DNA of 64,000 nt from Eutypa lata. Its lineage: Eukaryota > Ascomycota > Sordariomycetes > Xylariales > Diatrypaceae. The notes beneath the pieces were generated by a model, which searched no databases, was not told where the DNA came from, and saw nothing but the letters and a program-made list of their open reading frames with translations. Location of the stretch: NCBI GenBank assembly GCA_022661535.1, contig JAKULF010000017.1, forward strand, positions 124,001 to 188,000, written 5' to 3'. How positions within the stretch are numbered: the stretch's first letter is position 1; each line of letters begins with the position of its first letter. The translations under genes and the position numbers were made by a program. Shown here in pieces: positions 46,424 to 58,258 of the stretch.

Positions 46424-46960
46424 CTATGTGATGTTGTTTGGTGTGGCAGTTGAACCCGCCAACACCGGCACCTTCTCGGGCTCTTTGATCTCCCCATTGC
46501 TTTGCAAAGCTGGTGTGCACTTTCTTGCACCACAAGAGTCCGCAGCTTGTCTTGTCCGTCGACATGGTCTGGCAGGTAACAGCCTGTCCTGTTGGTCAAG
46601 ATGGTCGTTAAGCACCATGCAGAAGGCAATTATGGCTATCTTGGCCTCGTCCAGTGCTTCCTCCGCATAGTCTTCCTCCACAAGCTAGGCAAGAGCACGC
46701 TTGACGTCCCCCTCGAGTCCGTCTAGCATGCTCGAGGAGGGGTGACCAACTTGGCGTTAAAAACGGCGGGAGCAAGTCACCAGTGGTCTACCCTTCTTGC
46801 ACTTGGTGCGTTGTGAGGTTGTGCTGTGTTGGTTTGTCCTATGGCTGGACAAACTGACAACCATCTTCCCACAGTCGGGACAAGCTGTTTTCGCGGGGCT
46901 GTTGTCAACAGGGCCCCTGGCTCTCTTAACGAGCTTGATTTTGGTTTGCTTTGTCGACAT
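46424..46960 (-). pseudogene. Zinc-finger-like gene with CAA/CAG-type stops
   Basis: ATG 46960 directly follows a good intron acceptor (CTCTGCAG) of a 69-nt 5' UTR intron (47,029-46,961; GTAAGT donor, GCTAAC branch). The N-terminus is basic and includes CPDCGKMVVSLSSHRTNQH, a short C2H2-like finger (C-x2-C-x9-H-x4-H). The same frame stays protein-like to 46,424 but is cut by TAA at 46,759-46,757 and TAG at 46,687-46,685. Both are explained by CAA/CAG changes. The intervening peptide (SSMLDGLEGDVKRALA) continues smoothly into LVEEDYAEEALDEAKIA, supporting nonsense mutation. The alternative is a ~90-nt intron from a weak GTGACT donor to CCTAG that would skip both stops. Confidence 0.5.
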
Positions 46961-47029
46961 CTGCAGAGAAAGGAAAAGGGGTTAGCAGTGTATTCAGGAG
47001 TGCTCTGACGTCATTAGGTTTGTACTTAC
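46961..47029 (-). other. Intron in the 5' leader of the zinc-finger-like gene
   Basis: GTAAGT donor, TGCTAACCCC branch region and a TTTCTCTGCAG acceptor immediately before the ATG at 46,960. The three strong signals together make it one of the best-defined introns in this part of the window. Confidence 0.65.
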
Positions 47030-48859
47030 TTTGGGGGCGTGTGCTGTAAGAAACTGGAACTTCTGAAGCAAAGCAGATTAGAATAGTTCAACAAAAGGTA
47101 TGGCATTTGCCCTCTTTCGATAGTGCAATGATAACGGTAATTATTATTGACAAGCCTTTGAAAGAGGCTGTAAGACAGGTCCTGCTAACGATACCAAATA
47201 GCAAGAAGTTAATATCTTCTTGATGCTACAACGAGAAACATACCGTCATTCTTTATCTTACCTCCTCAAACTAGCCCGGTGGCTTAATGAACGAGCAGTT
47301 CATTTTCCAGGATTTTCTGAGCTTGAGCTTCGTGACCGGAGTCGAAGTGAAGCATGGGAGGGTGACAGAAGGAAAAGAAAAGAAAAGAAAGCATGGAAGA
47401 TGAGAAGAAAGGATGGGAGTGTGGGAAAAGCTTTGGAGGTTGATGGGAAAGAAAGAAAATTTTGTGACAGGAAAAGAGATGATGGGGTTTTATTTGTGTG
47501 CCGAAGAAAAGAAATTAAAGTGGTTGTATTGTACTGCTAATTCACGTTGCCTGAGGAGCAAGGAGCAAGGTGTAGGTACATTGTACAGTGAGTGTTATGA
47601 TTTAATCTGAGGCGTCTGGGGTTGGTTATAACGTATCTCGGGTATAGTCATATCTTCCGCTTCGCTATACCGATTTAACCGATATATATGCAACCACAGT
47701 GTTAGGTCAGCCTCGCCTATAGCAATACTCTCTAGATGTACCTAAATCATACAGCAGGCCAGATACAATGTTATCTTACAACAGGTTGTACCTAAATCAT
47801 CCCAAACAACATTAATAATACAACAGATCTCTTGGGCAAGCTGGATTGCTGTCACTCGTAACAAACAGTAAGTCTAAAGGGGTAGTTAACAAAGCCCCTA
47901 AGTTTATTATGTAGGCCTGGCTTACAGTCAACACCTATCAAATCCAATTCTTTGTAACTCTCTGTAATCACTTTCTCTTGCATGTAACTATACAATACTA
48001 CATGATGGAGTACATACATATGTAGCATGGAGGACTGGGGTACAATACCAAAGGGAGCACGTAATTGTCATGCTTCGTATGTATTGCCTTAGTACTGCCT
48101 TAGGGTGCTACTTGTCAGTCCTTTGTACCTTGTCTGCTTATGATAAAGGTTGCTCACCATATTATATTAAATCTTCCAACTGGAGAGACTTACACAGACT
48201 TAAATGCTCTTCGTACCGTCTTCTTCCCAAAATAAGAGCCTTCAACAACACTTGAGTAGCTAATTGCACACACTGCCTAATCTAGCCTCCATGAGAGAGC
48301 CCATTGCTATGTATTCACCAACGTATCTCTTTTCGAAACACTGTCCTACAACATTCTTCAAGAACCTTTCAGCTAAATTGTAAATAATAAATGCCACAAT
48401 TACTTTATCAAACAAAATATTATATTATAAAAGTATCAGTAAGCCTGCCATACATCCTAGTACCACAACCCTTAATGATTTCTTCTATTTCCAACATATG
48501 TTTAACCCAGGCCGTGTGGTTTTGTCAACCCCCCCAACTTTCAAGTAATGGAATACCTACTGTATATAATGGTCATGTCTATTCTATGTTAGAACCTTCT
48601 GCACATGTATCGGTGTTTCGCAGGGGTGTTAGTGCTTGTATTTTGGGAAACCCCCTCACATCACTACGGTACCCTAGTTGATGGTTGATGAAGACCATGG
48701 TATATATAAAATACACTATTAACTATTACAATGACATAACAATTTACGACGCCGCGTATCAATCTACTGACTGAAGCTTAAACACCGTACCATCACGATT
48801 CCCCGCCACACTTTTCAACCTTATGTGTCATCCTCATTTCTCCTACCCTTAATCCCACC
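47030..48859. other. Intergenic, 1.8 kb
   Basis: Purine-rich DNA at 47,340-47,530 gives a long but unconvincing open frame. The remainder is AT-leaning and without genes. The last 200 bp are the presumed promoter of the short-chain dehydrogenase. Confidence 0.5.
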
Positions 48860-49989
48860 ATGGCCCAGCCCAAGAAAATAGCACGTGTCTCGCTTTTCGG
48901 CTCGCGGAATGATGACGGCGTCTCCTTCGACCCCACAAGAGATATTCCGTCATTAACAGGCAAGGTCATCCTCATCACGGGAGCCGTAGGAGGCCTGGGC
49001 CGACAGATGGCCGTCCAGCTCGCCAGATATGGGCGGCCTGCTCGTATCTACATGGCAGATCTACCGCGCAAAGAGGGCCCCAAGAAGTAACTCCTCCATA
49101 GCATTGCTCGTGAGGCTTACGGGGAGGTCTCCAAACCTGAGGATATCAAGATAACCTCCATGCCATCTGAGCTTCGATATCTCAACTTGGACCTCACATT
49201 GTTCGAGAGCGTCCATAAGTGCGCATCGGATATTGCTGCGAGGGAGGAGCGCCTGGATATCCTTGTGCTGAACGCGGGAACAATGCGGGTTGCAGCGGGG
49301 ACGACGGAAGAGGGCTACGAGGTTCATTTTGGCCTCAATTACCTCGGCCACGCACTGCTGGCGCGATTGTTGGTGTCTATGATGGTACGGACAAAACAGA
49401 AGCCGGGTGCTGACGTTCGCATAATTATCGTCTCGAGCGAGAAACACGCCGTGGCTCCGGAGGGAGGAATTCGGTTCGATAGGCTGAAGACTGGTTGTGC
49501 TGAGATGGTGCGTTTCGAACTTTTTTGCTAACTTACCAACTTCTCTTATCTTAGCTTTCCCTTGCGTTTAATGTGCAATACGTGGCACATTACTGACAGG
49601 AGACATTATAGTCCTATTTACAACGGTACGGCCAGAGCAAGGTAGCCCTTATCTGTCTCGCTCGAGAGCTTGCGCGCAACTACCCACAGCTGAAGGCCGC
49701 TGCGGTCCACCCGGGGAGAGTCCTTACGGGAATGGCTGCCTCTCTGAGAAAGGAGAGTCTACTTGTCCGACTCATGGCACCCATTGCACTGCTCATGTGC
49801 GTGCCCGTACATGTTGGGGTCAAAAATCATCTATGGGCGGCAACGAATCCTGAAGTTGTGAGCGGCAAATACTACGAGCCTGTGGGTGTACCCGGCAAAA
49901 ATTCAGTGGCGGCTAAGGACGAATCTCTATCAAGAAAACTGTGGGAATGGACAGAAAATGAAATGACGGGGGTGCTCCCACTTGAGTAA
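48860..49989 (+). pseudogene. Short-chain dehydrogenase/reductase gene with one in-frame TAA
   Basis: Exons 48860-49507 and 49612-49989 (intron GTGCGT...TTATAG) would encode 341 codons. All SDR landmarks are present: the cofactor loop TGAVGGLG at residues 40-47, LNAG, the catalytic Ser in IVSSEKHA, YGQSK (the YxxxK pair) just after the intron, and VHPGRVLTGM. Codon 77 is TAA (49,088-49,090). The frame on both sides is clearly SDR, and none of the candidate introns I tried removes the stop without creating another. CAA to TAA explains it. Apart from that the gene looks fresh, so it is a recent nonsense allele or a strain-specific pseudogene. The substrate is unknown. Confidence 0.75.
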
Positions 49990-50758
49990 CCATTTTCCCC
50001 AGGGGGTAGAGTACATGTATTCTTGTTAGGTACGCAGTTTTCAATACATCTATCATTCAGCCAGGTACAGTGGTGCCTATCTTTAAATTTCTGCGGCAGA
50101 AAAAAAGGCCCGGAAATTTATGTTCTCAGTTACATCGAACTTGCTATATGTAATGATTTGTATTTGGGGGTTTCCTGTTACGACGGGTGGAAACAGATAG
50201 CTATAACAGATGTTAGAGCTGCATGGGTACTTATTTTACCTTCGTTATCTTCGCGTTCTTTCCGGGGGCCTATTTCTAGCTATCTATTAGTTTCCCGAGG
50301 ATTTGTGATGTTTCACCTCGCTCTTAAAAACACATCTTTTTGTCTACCACCTTTTGCATCCCTTTCAAAATTACTCTGAATGCTCAAAATCACAAATCAC
50401 GACTCTAGAGTTTGAAGAAGGGGTATAGAGAGCAATGGAAATCGATATACTTGTAGGATCACTGTATACATGGGTTATTTCTGACTAAATTGTTCTACAT
50501 AAAAGGGAATCTCATGCTCCCTCTTTTTTTCTTTTTTTTTTTTTTCGAATTGACTTAGCAATTTTTCAACCCCAAAACTTATACCGGTTTAATTTAGTAA
50601 GGTCTATCCAAACGTAGTGTTGTATTCAAAAATGAGTTGATCATGACCTACCATGGGTGAAGCTCGAAATAGCTGGACGACGAGTCGCTGTATCATCTTG
50701 GTCATAATGGCCTAGTCGCCGAATGAAATGACTGTAGGCGTATGTAAGGCTATGCAAG
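49990..50758. other. Intergenic
   Basis: AT-leaning DNA with a T-rich tract at 50,522-50,545. No gene seen. Confidence 0.55.
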
Positions 50759-51061
50759 TTATCTCCTGCTACACAGAGCTGTTAGTTAGGTTTCATTGGT
50801 GGGATGTGAGGAAAATACTTACTGTTTATAGTTCTTTTTGGAATCCTTTTTATCCCTTCCACTTGAGTCGTCAGTATCGGCTGAAGGCTCCCCATTTCCT
50901 CTTTCGTTTTGTTCTTGTTGCCTCTTTCGTTGCTGGTCCATCATCTCCTTCCCAATGCACTTGCCACAGAGCTCAGTCTTCAAGCATCTCTTCAGGGGAT
51001 GGTTTGGACACACCATCACTTGCCTGGCGGCATCCGCCCTTGGACTTACCTGGACAGCCAT
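50759..51061 (-). CDS. Small Cys-rich basic protein, possible zinc binder
   Basis: Exon 1 from ATG 51,061 (context CAACCATGG) to 50,823 and exon 2, 50,765-50,759, flank a 57-nt intron with excellent signals (GTAAGT, CTAACTAAC branch, GTAGCAG). The product is about 81 aa. Its core is CPNHPLKRCLKTELCGKC, a Cys/His arrangement suited to one zinc ion, followed by a long charged Gln/Lys/Asp tail. An alternative ATG at 51,092 opens another frame with more Cys (NHGCPGKSKGGC) that runs out of frame after 39 codons. A one-base indel would fuse it to this frame, so the 5' end may be damaged. Function unknown. Confidence 0.45.
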
Positions 51062-51092
51062 GGTTGAACGTTTTAGTGGTACCTTTTGCCAT

Positions 51093-51614
51093 CGTGGGTT
51101 ATATAGATTGGAAATTTACCGGGAATATAAAATATGTTTAAGGGTTGACTATCTGCCTCTTAGAATTACTACGGAATGGGTGGGTCTGCGGCAGTGTTAA
51201 ATACGTGAAGGGGCACAACAAGTTTTCATACAGTGAACTCAAACGATTCATTTGTTTTGGAACTTTTTTCTTTCATCCGGTGTGCGTCTGTTCATTGGAC
51301 ATAATCACTATGTACTTGCTTAATTTTGGTTCCATCAACATTATCTCGCCCGGGGGTCTGGGTTCTAAGCTCGCAACATTCTACTTTTGGGACACGGAAC
51401 AACAAGGAAGAATCATCATCCTCTTCAGATCCAAGGAGACTTCATAGAGCTACCAATACAAAGATATTGAAGATACGTGTAATTAAAGAAATACGATAAA
51501 GCAGTGCTAGCCGCAAGTATCGTGAATTTGTGCTTTTCTTAAACAAGTGAAGGCAAGGCCAAAGGTTTAGATACTAAATCTCCAATCATTGCCAAAAGAA
51601 CTCCGTAAGTTATA
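51093..51614. other. Intergenic
   Basis: The flank of the small Cys-rich gene and the 3' side of the APH-like kinase. No gene seen. Confidence 0.55.
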
Positions 51615-53195
51615 TTAGCGGTTGTACGGGACAACCGCATCTCTGTTTGAGATCTTTAACCAGTCTAGGATTCTCCAAGGCAATGGTGCAAGCGTCGCAT
51701 TTGCTAAAGCTACCTCATCAACAAGGCATTCATTTGACGATTTCGAGCTGTTGTATGGCAGCGTATCAGGCCTTTCTATGCCTAACGAAGGTGATGGGAC
51801 CTTTAGGCTGTCGAGAGGGGGTAATATCTCGTCTTGTAAGCTATCCGATTTCGTTGAACCTGAGGATTTCTCCATTGTATCACCAGCTTCAGGCTGCTCC
51901 GTGAGACCTTGGTAGTGACGGTCCCATGCTTCTTTCATAATTTCGACCTCCTCCTCTTCTTCGTCGCTCCACGTGGTACGCTGACTTAGCATCAATGTTC
52001 TTCTCGCAAATACAAACTCAGGTTCGTATGCCAGGCGACACCATTCTTCACCGACGACTTCTTCAAACCGTTTCTTTACCTCTTTGTTCTCTGGAGTGTC
52101 GGCTTCAATCTCGCTTCTATCATATGGTTCGGTATCCGAATCCAACAAAGATGTCATGATATCAGAATGTTCCTGTTCATGATCTTCTTGCCACAGCCAA
52201 CGAGGCGGGGTTGATACGAAGAATCTAGGTGCAAAAACTGGTGCGTCCCAATCCAAAATCCCAGTAATTACTGGGCTCGAGGTAAAATCAACCATGATAT
52301 TCCGAGGCCATAGGTCAGTGTGCCAGAGGCTGAATTCTGCCGTCCCCTGAGTCTCGAAGAGCCTCATAGCGACCATGTCTTGTATCATGCCTTGGCAGGG
52401 TTGATATATATCTAACATATATTCAGTATTCAGGGCTGAATGCGTCGCTTGATATATCCGTCGTTTAAACGGGGCTAGTATCATATCGTCAACTGGCAAG
52501 TTCGGTGGGTCGTGCATTAGTCGATCCAAAGGTAACGAGTCGTTATCTCCGTCATCATACCGAATTCCTAAGTCGAGACCATCCATCCGCACCCCGAATG
52601 GTTCAACGACCATATGTGACTCGGGATCCTTGACATGCGTCTCTGCATCTTCGATGGAGACTTTCAGCTCCCCTGCTATAGGACTTGTCGTGGCTCGCAA
52701 GCGCAGATAGAGTTCACCGATCTCTTCTGCAACAACGAGTCGTTGATCTTGACTTAGGTCTCCCCAACAACTTTGAAGGTTTCTACCCCGAATGCGCTCA
52801 AGGACTATATATCCGTATCCTAGCGAATTATTTCTTGTATTATCAAAGTATATGACCTTCGGCACTTGGAGAGTGGTGTGTTCGTAAAGATATCGCAAAG
52901 TACTTACCGAGCTCAAAATACTCTTTTCGCTACAAGGAAGTCGAATGACATACTTCCCATAACAACCCTTCTCATCATGGATAGTCACACTTAAGACTTT
53001 GTTATGCCCTCCTTCGGCCAAGAAAGCAATCTCAGTCTTGTCATGTTGAGCTTCAGGCCACAAAGCCACACAAAGAGACCGTGCTTTAGACTCTATCTTT
53101 TCCCAAGGAAGGTAAAAAAGATTGTCTTCATCGAATCCATCGCTGTGCTGCGAAGTGGCGCTACCACTCGTATTTTCATTGTTAGAGGTCTCCAT
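51615..53195 (-). CDS. Aminoglycoside-phosphotransferase-like (APH) kinase-fold protein
   Basis: A single exon; the frame is open further upstream but the first in-frame ATG is at 53195, giving about 526 aa. The kinase-like fold is clear. It has an N-lobe strand pair (AEGGHNKVLSVTI ... KYVIRLPC) with the ATP-site Lys/Arg region and a hinge YIVLERIRGRNL. The catalytic loop is HTDLWPRN (HxDxxxxN), and the metal-binding Asp lies in GILDWD. Family knowledge: fungal APH-domain proteins are very numerous and most have unknown small-molecule or protein substrates. Drug resistance is not implied. The last ~90 residues are acidic and Ser-rich. All catalytic residues are present, so it is probably active. 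Confidence 0.88.
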   Translation of the reverse strand: METSNNENTSGSATSQHSDGFDEDNLFYLPWEKIESKARSLCVALWPEAQHDKTEIAFLAEGGHNKVLSVTIHDEKGCYGKYVIRLPCSEKSILSSVSTLRYLYEHTTLQVPKVIYFDNTRNNSLGYGYIVLERIRGRNLQSCWGDLSQDQRLVVAEEIGELYLRLRATTSPIAGELKVSIEDAETHVKDPESHMVVEPFGVRMDGLDLGIRYDDGDNDSLPLDRLMHDPPNLPVDDMILAPFKRRIYQATHSALNTEYMLDIYQPCQGMIQDMVAMRLFETQGTAEFSLWHTDLWPRNIMVDFTSSPVITGILDWDAPVFAPRFFVSTPPRWLWQEDHEQEHSDIMTSLLDSDTEPYDRSEIEADTPENKEVKKRFEEVVGEEWCRLAYEPEFVFARRTLMLSQRTTWSDEEEEEVEIMKEAWDRHYQGLTEQPEAGDTMEKSSGSTKSDSLQDEILPPLDSLKVPSPSLGIERPDTLPYNSSKSSNECLVDEVALANATLAPLPWRILDWLKISNRDAVVPYNR

Positions 53196-54283
53196 GACGG
53201 TCGTTTCCTTCTCGTGTAAAGAGCTTGCTGAATCCGTATTTGTCAAATGGCGAATATGAAATCTACAATCTCACGCGACGGATCTATCGAAACAGTCCAT
53301 GGAACGTCCTGGCTTTATAATACCATATCGCTAATAAATAAGTATATGGAAAGAGATAGTCAGCAATAAAAACAAAGAGAATGCACTCGACGCTTTTTGA
53401 ATTACAAGTTTATTTGTCCTCTTTGTAAGGAGCCTCGGATTAAATAAGCGCACTTCTTTGTATTGATATGTGACAAGGTATTAGTATATGATAAGGCATT
53501 GTTAGTATCCCTAGCCGGAAGAGACACCCGTGCTAACAATGAAGGCATAGATATGGGTATCCTCCATACATTGTTATAATGTTAACATCCTCTTTCAAAA
53601 AGATGTAAACTTATAACCTTATCCTAGGTAATTACTCGAGAATTAATAAGTATATTGGTGGTCATTTTGCACCACCAGGGTAAAACCCATCTATTAGCAC
53701 AACAGTCTTATAACCCACATCTATAACTGCTGCTCCAATGTCTTCTTAATACAATACACCTAGTTAGCGGGCACACGTGTAAAGAAGCTATACTATTTGA
53801 TCTAAATCATTGTCCAAAACAACCTTTCAATTGGTGTATAGAACGAGAACACATTTATCAAGTTCTTGGTCTTGCCAATTTAAGGCTATTTTTAATGCAT
53901 TTACTGCGTTATAAGTGCATTACGTATATGTAGTGGGGAATGTTTGCTATGCTACGGCCGAGGTCGCTATCATAACCCCTACAAGCAACCCGAATTTATC
54001 CAATGTAGCCAGCTGAAAGCCGATTGTTGGATTCAATGATTATAGACTGTAAAAGGGCGAATGAATTATATTTGTTCGTTAGCAAAGGATTAGTTGCGAA
54101 TGGCGGGAGTTATGGTAGGAAATACTTGGGGATCACTGCCCAAATAAAATTTGGACCATTGCTTAAATAACAATTCTCTTCCTAAATACAAGCTGTGGTA
54201 TACTGATGGCCTATATGCGTCGCAATATGTCTACATCGTACTATCGATAGAGCATTCCCAGCTATATTCAGTGAACCCAGCGC
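53196..54283. other. Intergenic
   Basis: Promoter side of the APH-like gene and 3' side of the GPI-type gene. AT-leaning DNA, no gene seen. Confidence 0.55.
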
Positions 54284-55467
54284 TCACATGTACTTGATCA
54301 TAATCATAGACATCAAAACCACCATCCAGCTCCCCCATTGCGCAACAAAGACCGTCTTCGAACCAGAAGATGGACTCGTCGAAGACGCAGTTTCCGACGC
54401 AGCAGCACCATCCTCAGTAGGTCTCAGCGGAGCAGTTACCGTCGAGCTACCCGAAGGCCCGCCTCCTTCACTCTCGTCTTCTTCTCCCCCTTCATCACCT
54501 CCCTCATCAGCAGCAGCAACAACAGCATTCTCGGTAACGCAAACCCTCGGATCCCAGCCGTAGCCAGGACAGGCCTCGACGCAGGCGTCGAGTTCCGGGA
54601 AGTCCGTCTTGACGAACGGGACGCTGGGGGCCGCCAGGTCGTTGGCGCAGGCCATGGCGCAGGCCAGCGCCTCGCACGACACGTTGCCGTACCAGGGCCG
54701 GAAGAAGTTGTCCGGCTCGTAGCGGTGGTCGTAGCGGGTCCAGGGCGGGTCCGTCTTGTTGGATCCCGCGATGCTGAACCGGCTGCCCTCGAAGCCCGAC
54801 CATATGGGACTGAACTCCCGCGCCGTGCCGTTCGGGTGGAAGTCGAATAGCTTGTAGTCCAGCGAGTAAGGGGCGCCGTTGGGCACCGCGGATGGCGGGA
54901 CCGTTACGTTGAAGCTGGTTAGGTTTGTGGAGATGCATGCTGCGAGGTTGCCTGTTGTTGTCGTCAGTTCATCGTTGTCGGTTGGGTAGTAGTGGCCCGT
55001 GTGGGTAGGAATGAGAGAGGAGTGGGAGCTTGTTGGCTAAATCACGGGAACACAACTCACACATGCGGCTGATGAGGAAGATGCTATCATCACTCCCTCC
55101 GGTGTAGTTAAAGCGGGGATCGGCAGTAAGTTCCAGTCTGAAGAAAGGCCAGTCACAATTAGGACCGCCTTCTAGAGTATCCTTGCAGGACGATGCATTG
55201 TAGTCCTGCGCAGTAGTAACTAACGTAAGCGAGTATTCTCTAAGAAGAGCCCGAAGTAAAATAATACTACTACTAGAGCGTAGCCAATTACTCCGAACAT
55301 ACGGATTCAACTACTTGGACTATTTTTCATGGGCGACGATAAGCACGTACAAATTTAATGGTCGTTGGCACACCGGCTGTTACCACTGCTGGTGGGTAGA
55401 AAACAATGTCGCTGGCTCCTGCTACCCCTGCGCCCGCAAATGTAGCAAGGAGTAGCGTGATCAACAT
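54284..55467 (-). CDS. Secreted, probably GPI-anchored cell-surface protein, three exons
   Basis: Exons 55467-55351, 55205-55061 and 54951-54284 give 309 aa. The last two junctions restore RMC-NLAAC. The first acceptor is less certain. Residues 1-19 are a signal peptide (MLITLLLATFAGAGVAGAS). The body has several Cys, including WYGNVSCEALACAMACAND and ELDACVEACPGYGWDPRVC, and many N-glycosylation sequons. A Ser/Thr/Glu-rich stalk follows, and the C-terminus is hydrophobic (WGSWMVVLMSMIMI), as for GPI attachment. No enzyme motif is seen. The protein is likely a wall or membrane surface protein. The start codon lies only 190 bp from the end of a RIP-saturated transposon, so the promoter is very short or disrupted. 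Confidence 0.78.
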
Positions 55468-55656
55468 TGTTGGTACTTGTTTAATCAACAAAAAATATAT
55501 TTCATCATTTGAAGTCGACGAGTTTCTTTTTTTTCTGCGGCTGACTGCCTAACTAAATATTGGCATTTCGAGCCGCGATGCCTCAGCCCATCATTGCGGC
55601 GCAGCAACTATAGTTAGAATCCCACGCTAGCCATTTTGGAGATAATCTTAACGATA

Positions 55657-55810
55657 CTGTCGTTTCGAATTAAAATGTCGCTGCTTTATTTACGAATCTT
55701 AACACACACATCTTTTTTTATATATTAAATGCTAGCTATTTAATTTTATAAAAAATAATACCTTTTATAATTATATTCGTTTTATAAATAAAGCTTTTAT
55801 AATAAAATTT
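55657..55810 (+). repeat. Left terminal inverted repeat (RIP-mutated copy)
   Basis: Aligned with the inverse complement of the right end over 82 bp there are 12 differences. In all of them this copy has A or T where the right copy has G or C. Similarity continues to about 55,810 with one 14-bp insertion. Confidence 0.85.
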
Positions 55811-58258
55811 TTACTTTTTTTTAATAATTTAATAACTTTATTATCGATTTTTTTTATTATTAAAGTTATATTTTATATTATATTAATTTAATAAATTTAA
55901 TCGAATTTCTTTTAAGTTATTTAATTAAATGCGTTTATTATTAAAGTTAATTTAAATTAACGAAATAATAAATTAATAATTCGAAATCTTTTTATATATT
56001 AAATTTATAATAATATTTAAACGAATTTATAAATAATTAATATAAATAAAAAAAATTAAATTAAAAAGTTTAAACGAATTTTTTAATAATAAAGAAAATA
56101 ACTTTTATAATATAATTATTAATAAGCGTAAAGTTATTATTAAACGAATTATAAAATTATTCGTTATATAATTAAAAAAAAATTATAAAAAATTAATAAA
56201 TAATTTTTTTATTAAAATTAAAAAAGAAATTAAATAAAAATAATATTAAAAAAAATATTTCGAAAAATAATAACTTTATAATTATTATTATAATTAAATT
56301 TTTTATTAATTTTATATTTATATATAATTTATTATTTAAGTTTATATTATTATAAAACTTTATATTTTTATTTTTAAATATATATTTTAAAATGTTTAAT
56401 TAAATTAAAATAATTATAAATAATAATATATTTAAAAAATATTTTTTTAATAATTAAAACTTTATAATAATTACGAAAAATTTAATTTATATATAAAAAT
56501 AATAATTTATTATTTAATATAAAATAAAATTAATAATATTAATTTTATTAACGTTTAAGTTTAATTATATATAAAAATAAAATTATAAAAATCGTATAAA
56601 TTAATTTTTCGTTATACGTTTTTTTAAAGTAAAAAATTTATTAATTTTTAAAAGTTTTTATACGAAATTATTTTAAAAATTAATATTTATAATTTATATA
56701 AAATATTTAAGTTTAATTTTATAATAAAATTTATTATAAATAATTTTAAATTAAAAAAATACGTTAATATTTTTAACATTTATATATTTTTTTAATTTTT
56801 AATTTTAAACGTTAATATATATTTTTATTATTTTTTATTTAAACGTTAATAAAAAAATTCTTTTCGAAATCTTTTAATTACGTATAATTTAATTATTTTA
56901 AAAATATAATATTTTAACTTTATAACGTTTTATATACGATAATAATTTCTTTATAAATTATTAAAGTTTTATCGTTATAATAACTTTTATTTTTATTTTT
57001 ATTTTTTCGATTTTTATTTTTATTTTTATTATTTTTATTATATAAAGAAAAAAGTTATATATAAAATATAATTTTATATTTATATTTAATATATAAAATA
57101 TATATAATGATAATTAAAATGTATTTTTAAAGTTATTTATTATATTAATATATATTTTAAAACGAAAATATAAAAGTTTTAATAATTAAAAACTTATGAT
57201 ATAATTATATTAAATAAAAAATAAAATTTATTATTATAAAGTTATTATTACGAAAATAATTAAATAAGCGAATAATATTATAATAAATATTATAACGACG
57301 AAATAATCGTTTATATTTATATATTAATAATTTTTAAATCGTAAAGTTAAAAATCGTATAAAAAAATAAAGTTTAATTTAATTAAAAAATAAATTAAAAT
57401 AAATTAATTTAATTAAAATAAAAATTATAATAATATATTTATAAAATGTTAAAATTACGATATTAATAATAATACGAATATAATTAATAATTATTTTAAT
57501 AAAAGTTTTATAAAAATTATATAAAATTAATTATTAATAAATAAAGTATATATAATATTTTAAACGATAAAAATAAATACTTTAAATATTTAAAGTTTTA
57601 AAATTTATATATAAAAAAGTTATTACGTAATTATATATAATTTAAATATTTATATAATTAAATATAATAATAAATATAATTATAATTATTATAAATTAAA
57701 TAATAATATATTATAATTATACTTTAAATTTTAATATTAATTTATATTATAATAATAATTAATTATTTATATATTTATTAAAATTTAAAATATAATTATA
57801 ATATATTATTATTTAATTTACGATAATTATAATTATATTTATTATTATATTTAATTATATAAATATTTAAATTATATATAATTACGTAATAACTTTTTTA
57901 TATATAAATTTTAAAACTTTAAATATTTAAAGCATTTTTTAAATATTTAAAGCATTTATTTTTATCGTTTAAAACATTATATATACTTTATTTATTAATA
58001 CGTTTTTATATTTTAAAAAATAAAATTATCGTAAAATTTATTAACGATTTTTTTATTTCTTTAAAACTTTAACGTATTCGTTTTTATATATTTTTATAAC
58101 GTTTTTATATTAATAATAACGTTTTTTTATTTATTAACGTTGTTTTTTATTTTATTAATAACGATTTTATTTATTTTAAAATTTATTATTTTATATATTT
58201 TTAAAATCTTTTAATTTTTTTTTATTTAATTAACTTTTTTTATTTTTATAAATATAAT
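55740..58258. repeat. AT-saturated RIP block, left
   Basis: About 2.5 kb with very few C or G. The remaining C residues are nearly all in CpG or CpT; CpA and CpC are practically absent, which is the expected end point of RIP. It contains a long inverted repeat (57,530-57,735 against 57,777-58,000). Confidence 0.9.
57530..58000. repeat. Long internal inverted repeat, arms ~200 bp
   Basis: The arm at 57,530-57,735 and the arm at 57,777-58,000 are near-perfect inverse complements, for example TAACTTTTTTATATATAAATT in the second arm against its complement in the first. The ~40-bp centre is AT-rich. A third copy lies at about 60,355-60,590 in the orientation of the second arm. Confidence 0.75.

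Noticed and set aside
47220..47540. Lys/Arg-rich 106-codon frame
   Set aside because: It comes from a purine-rich tract and has no recognisable domain.
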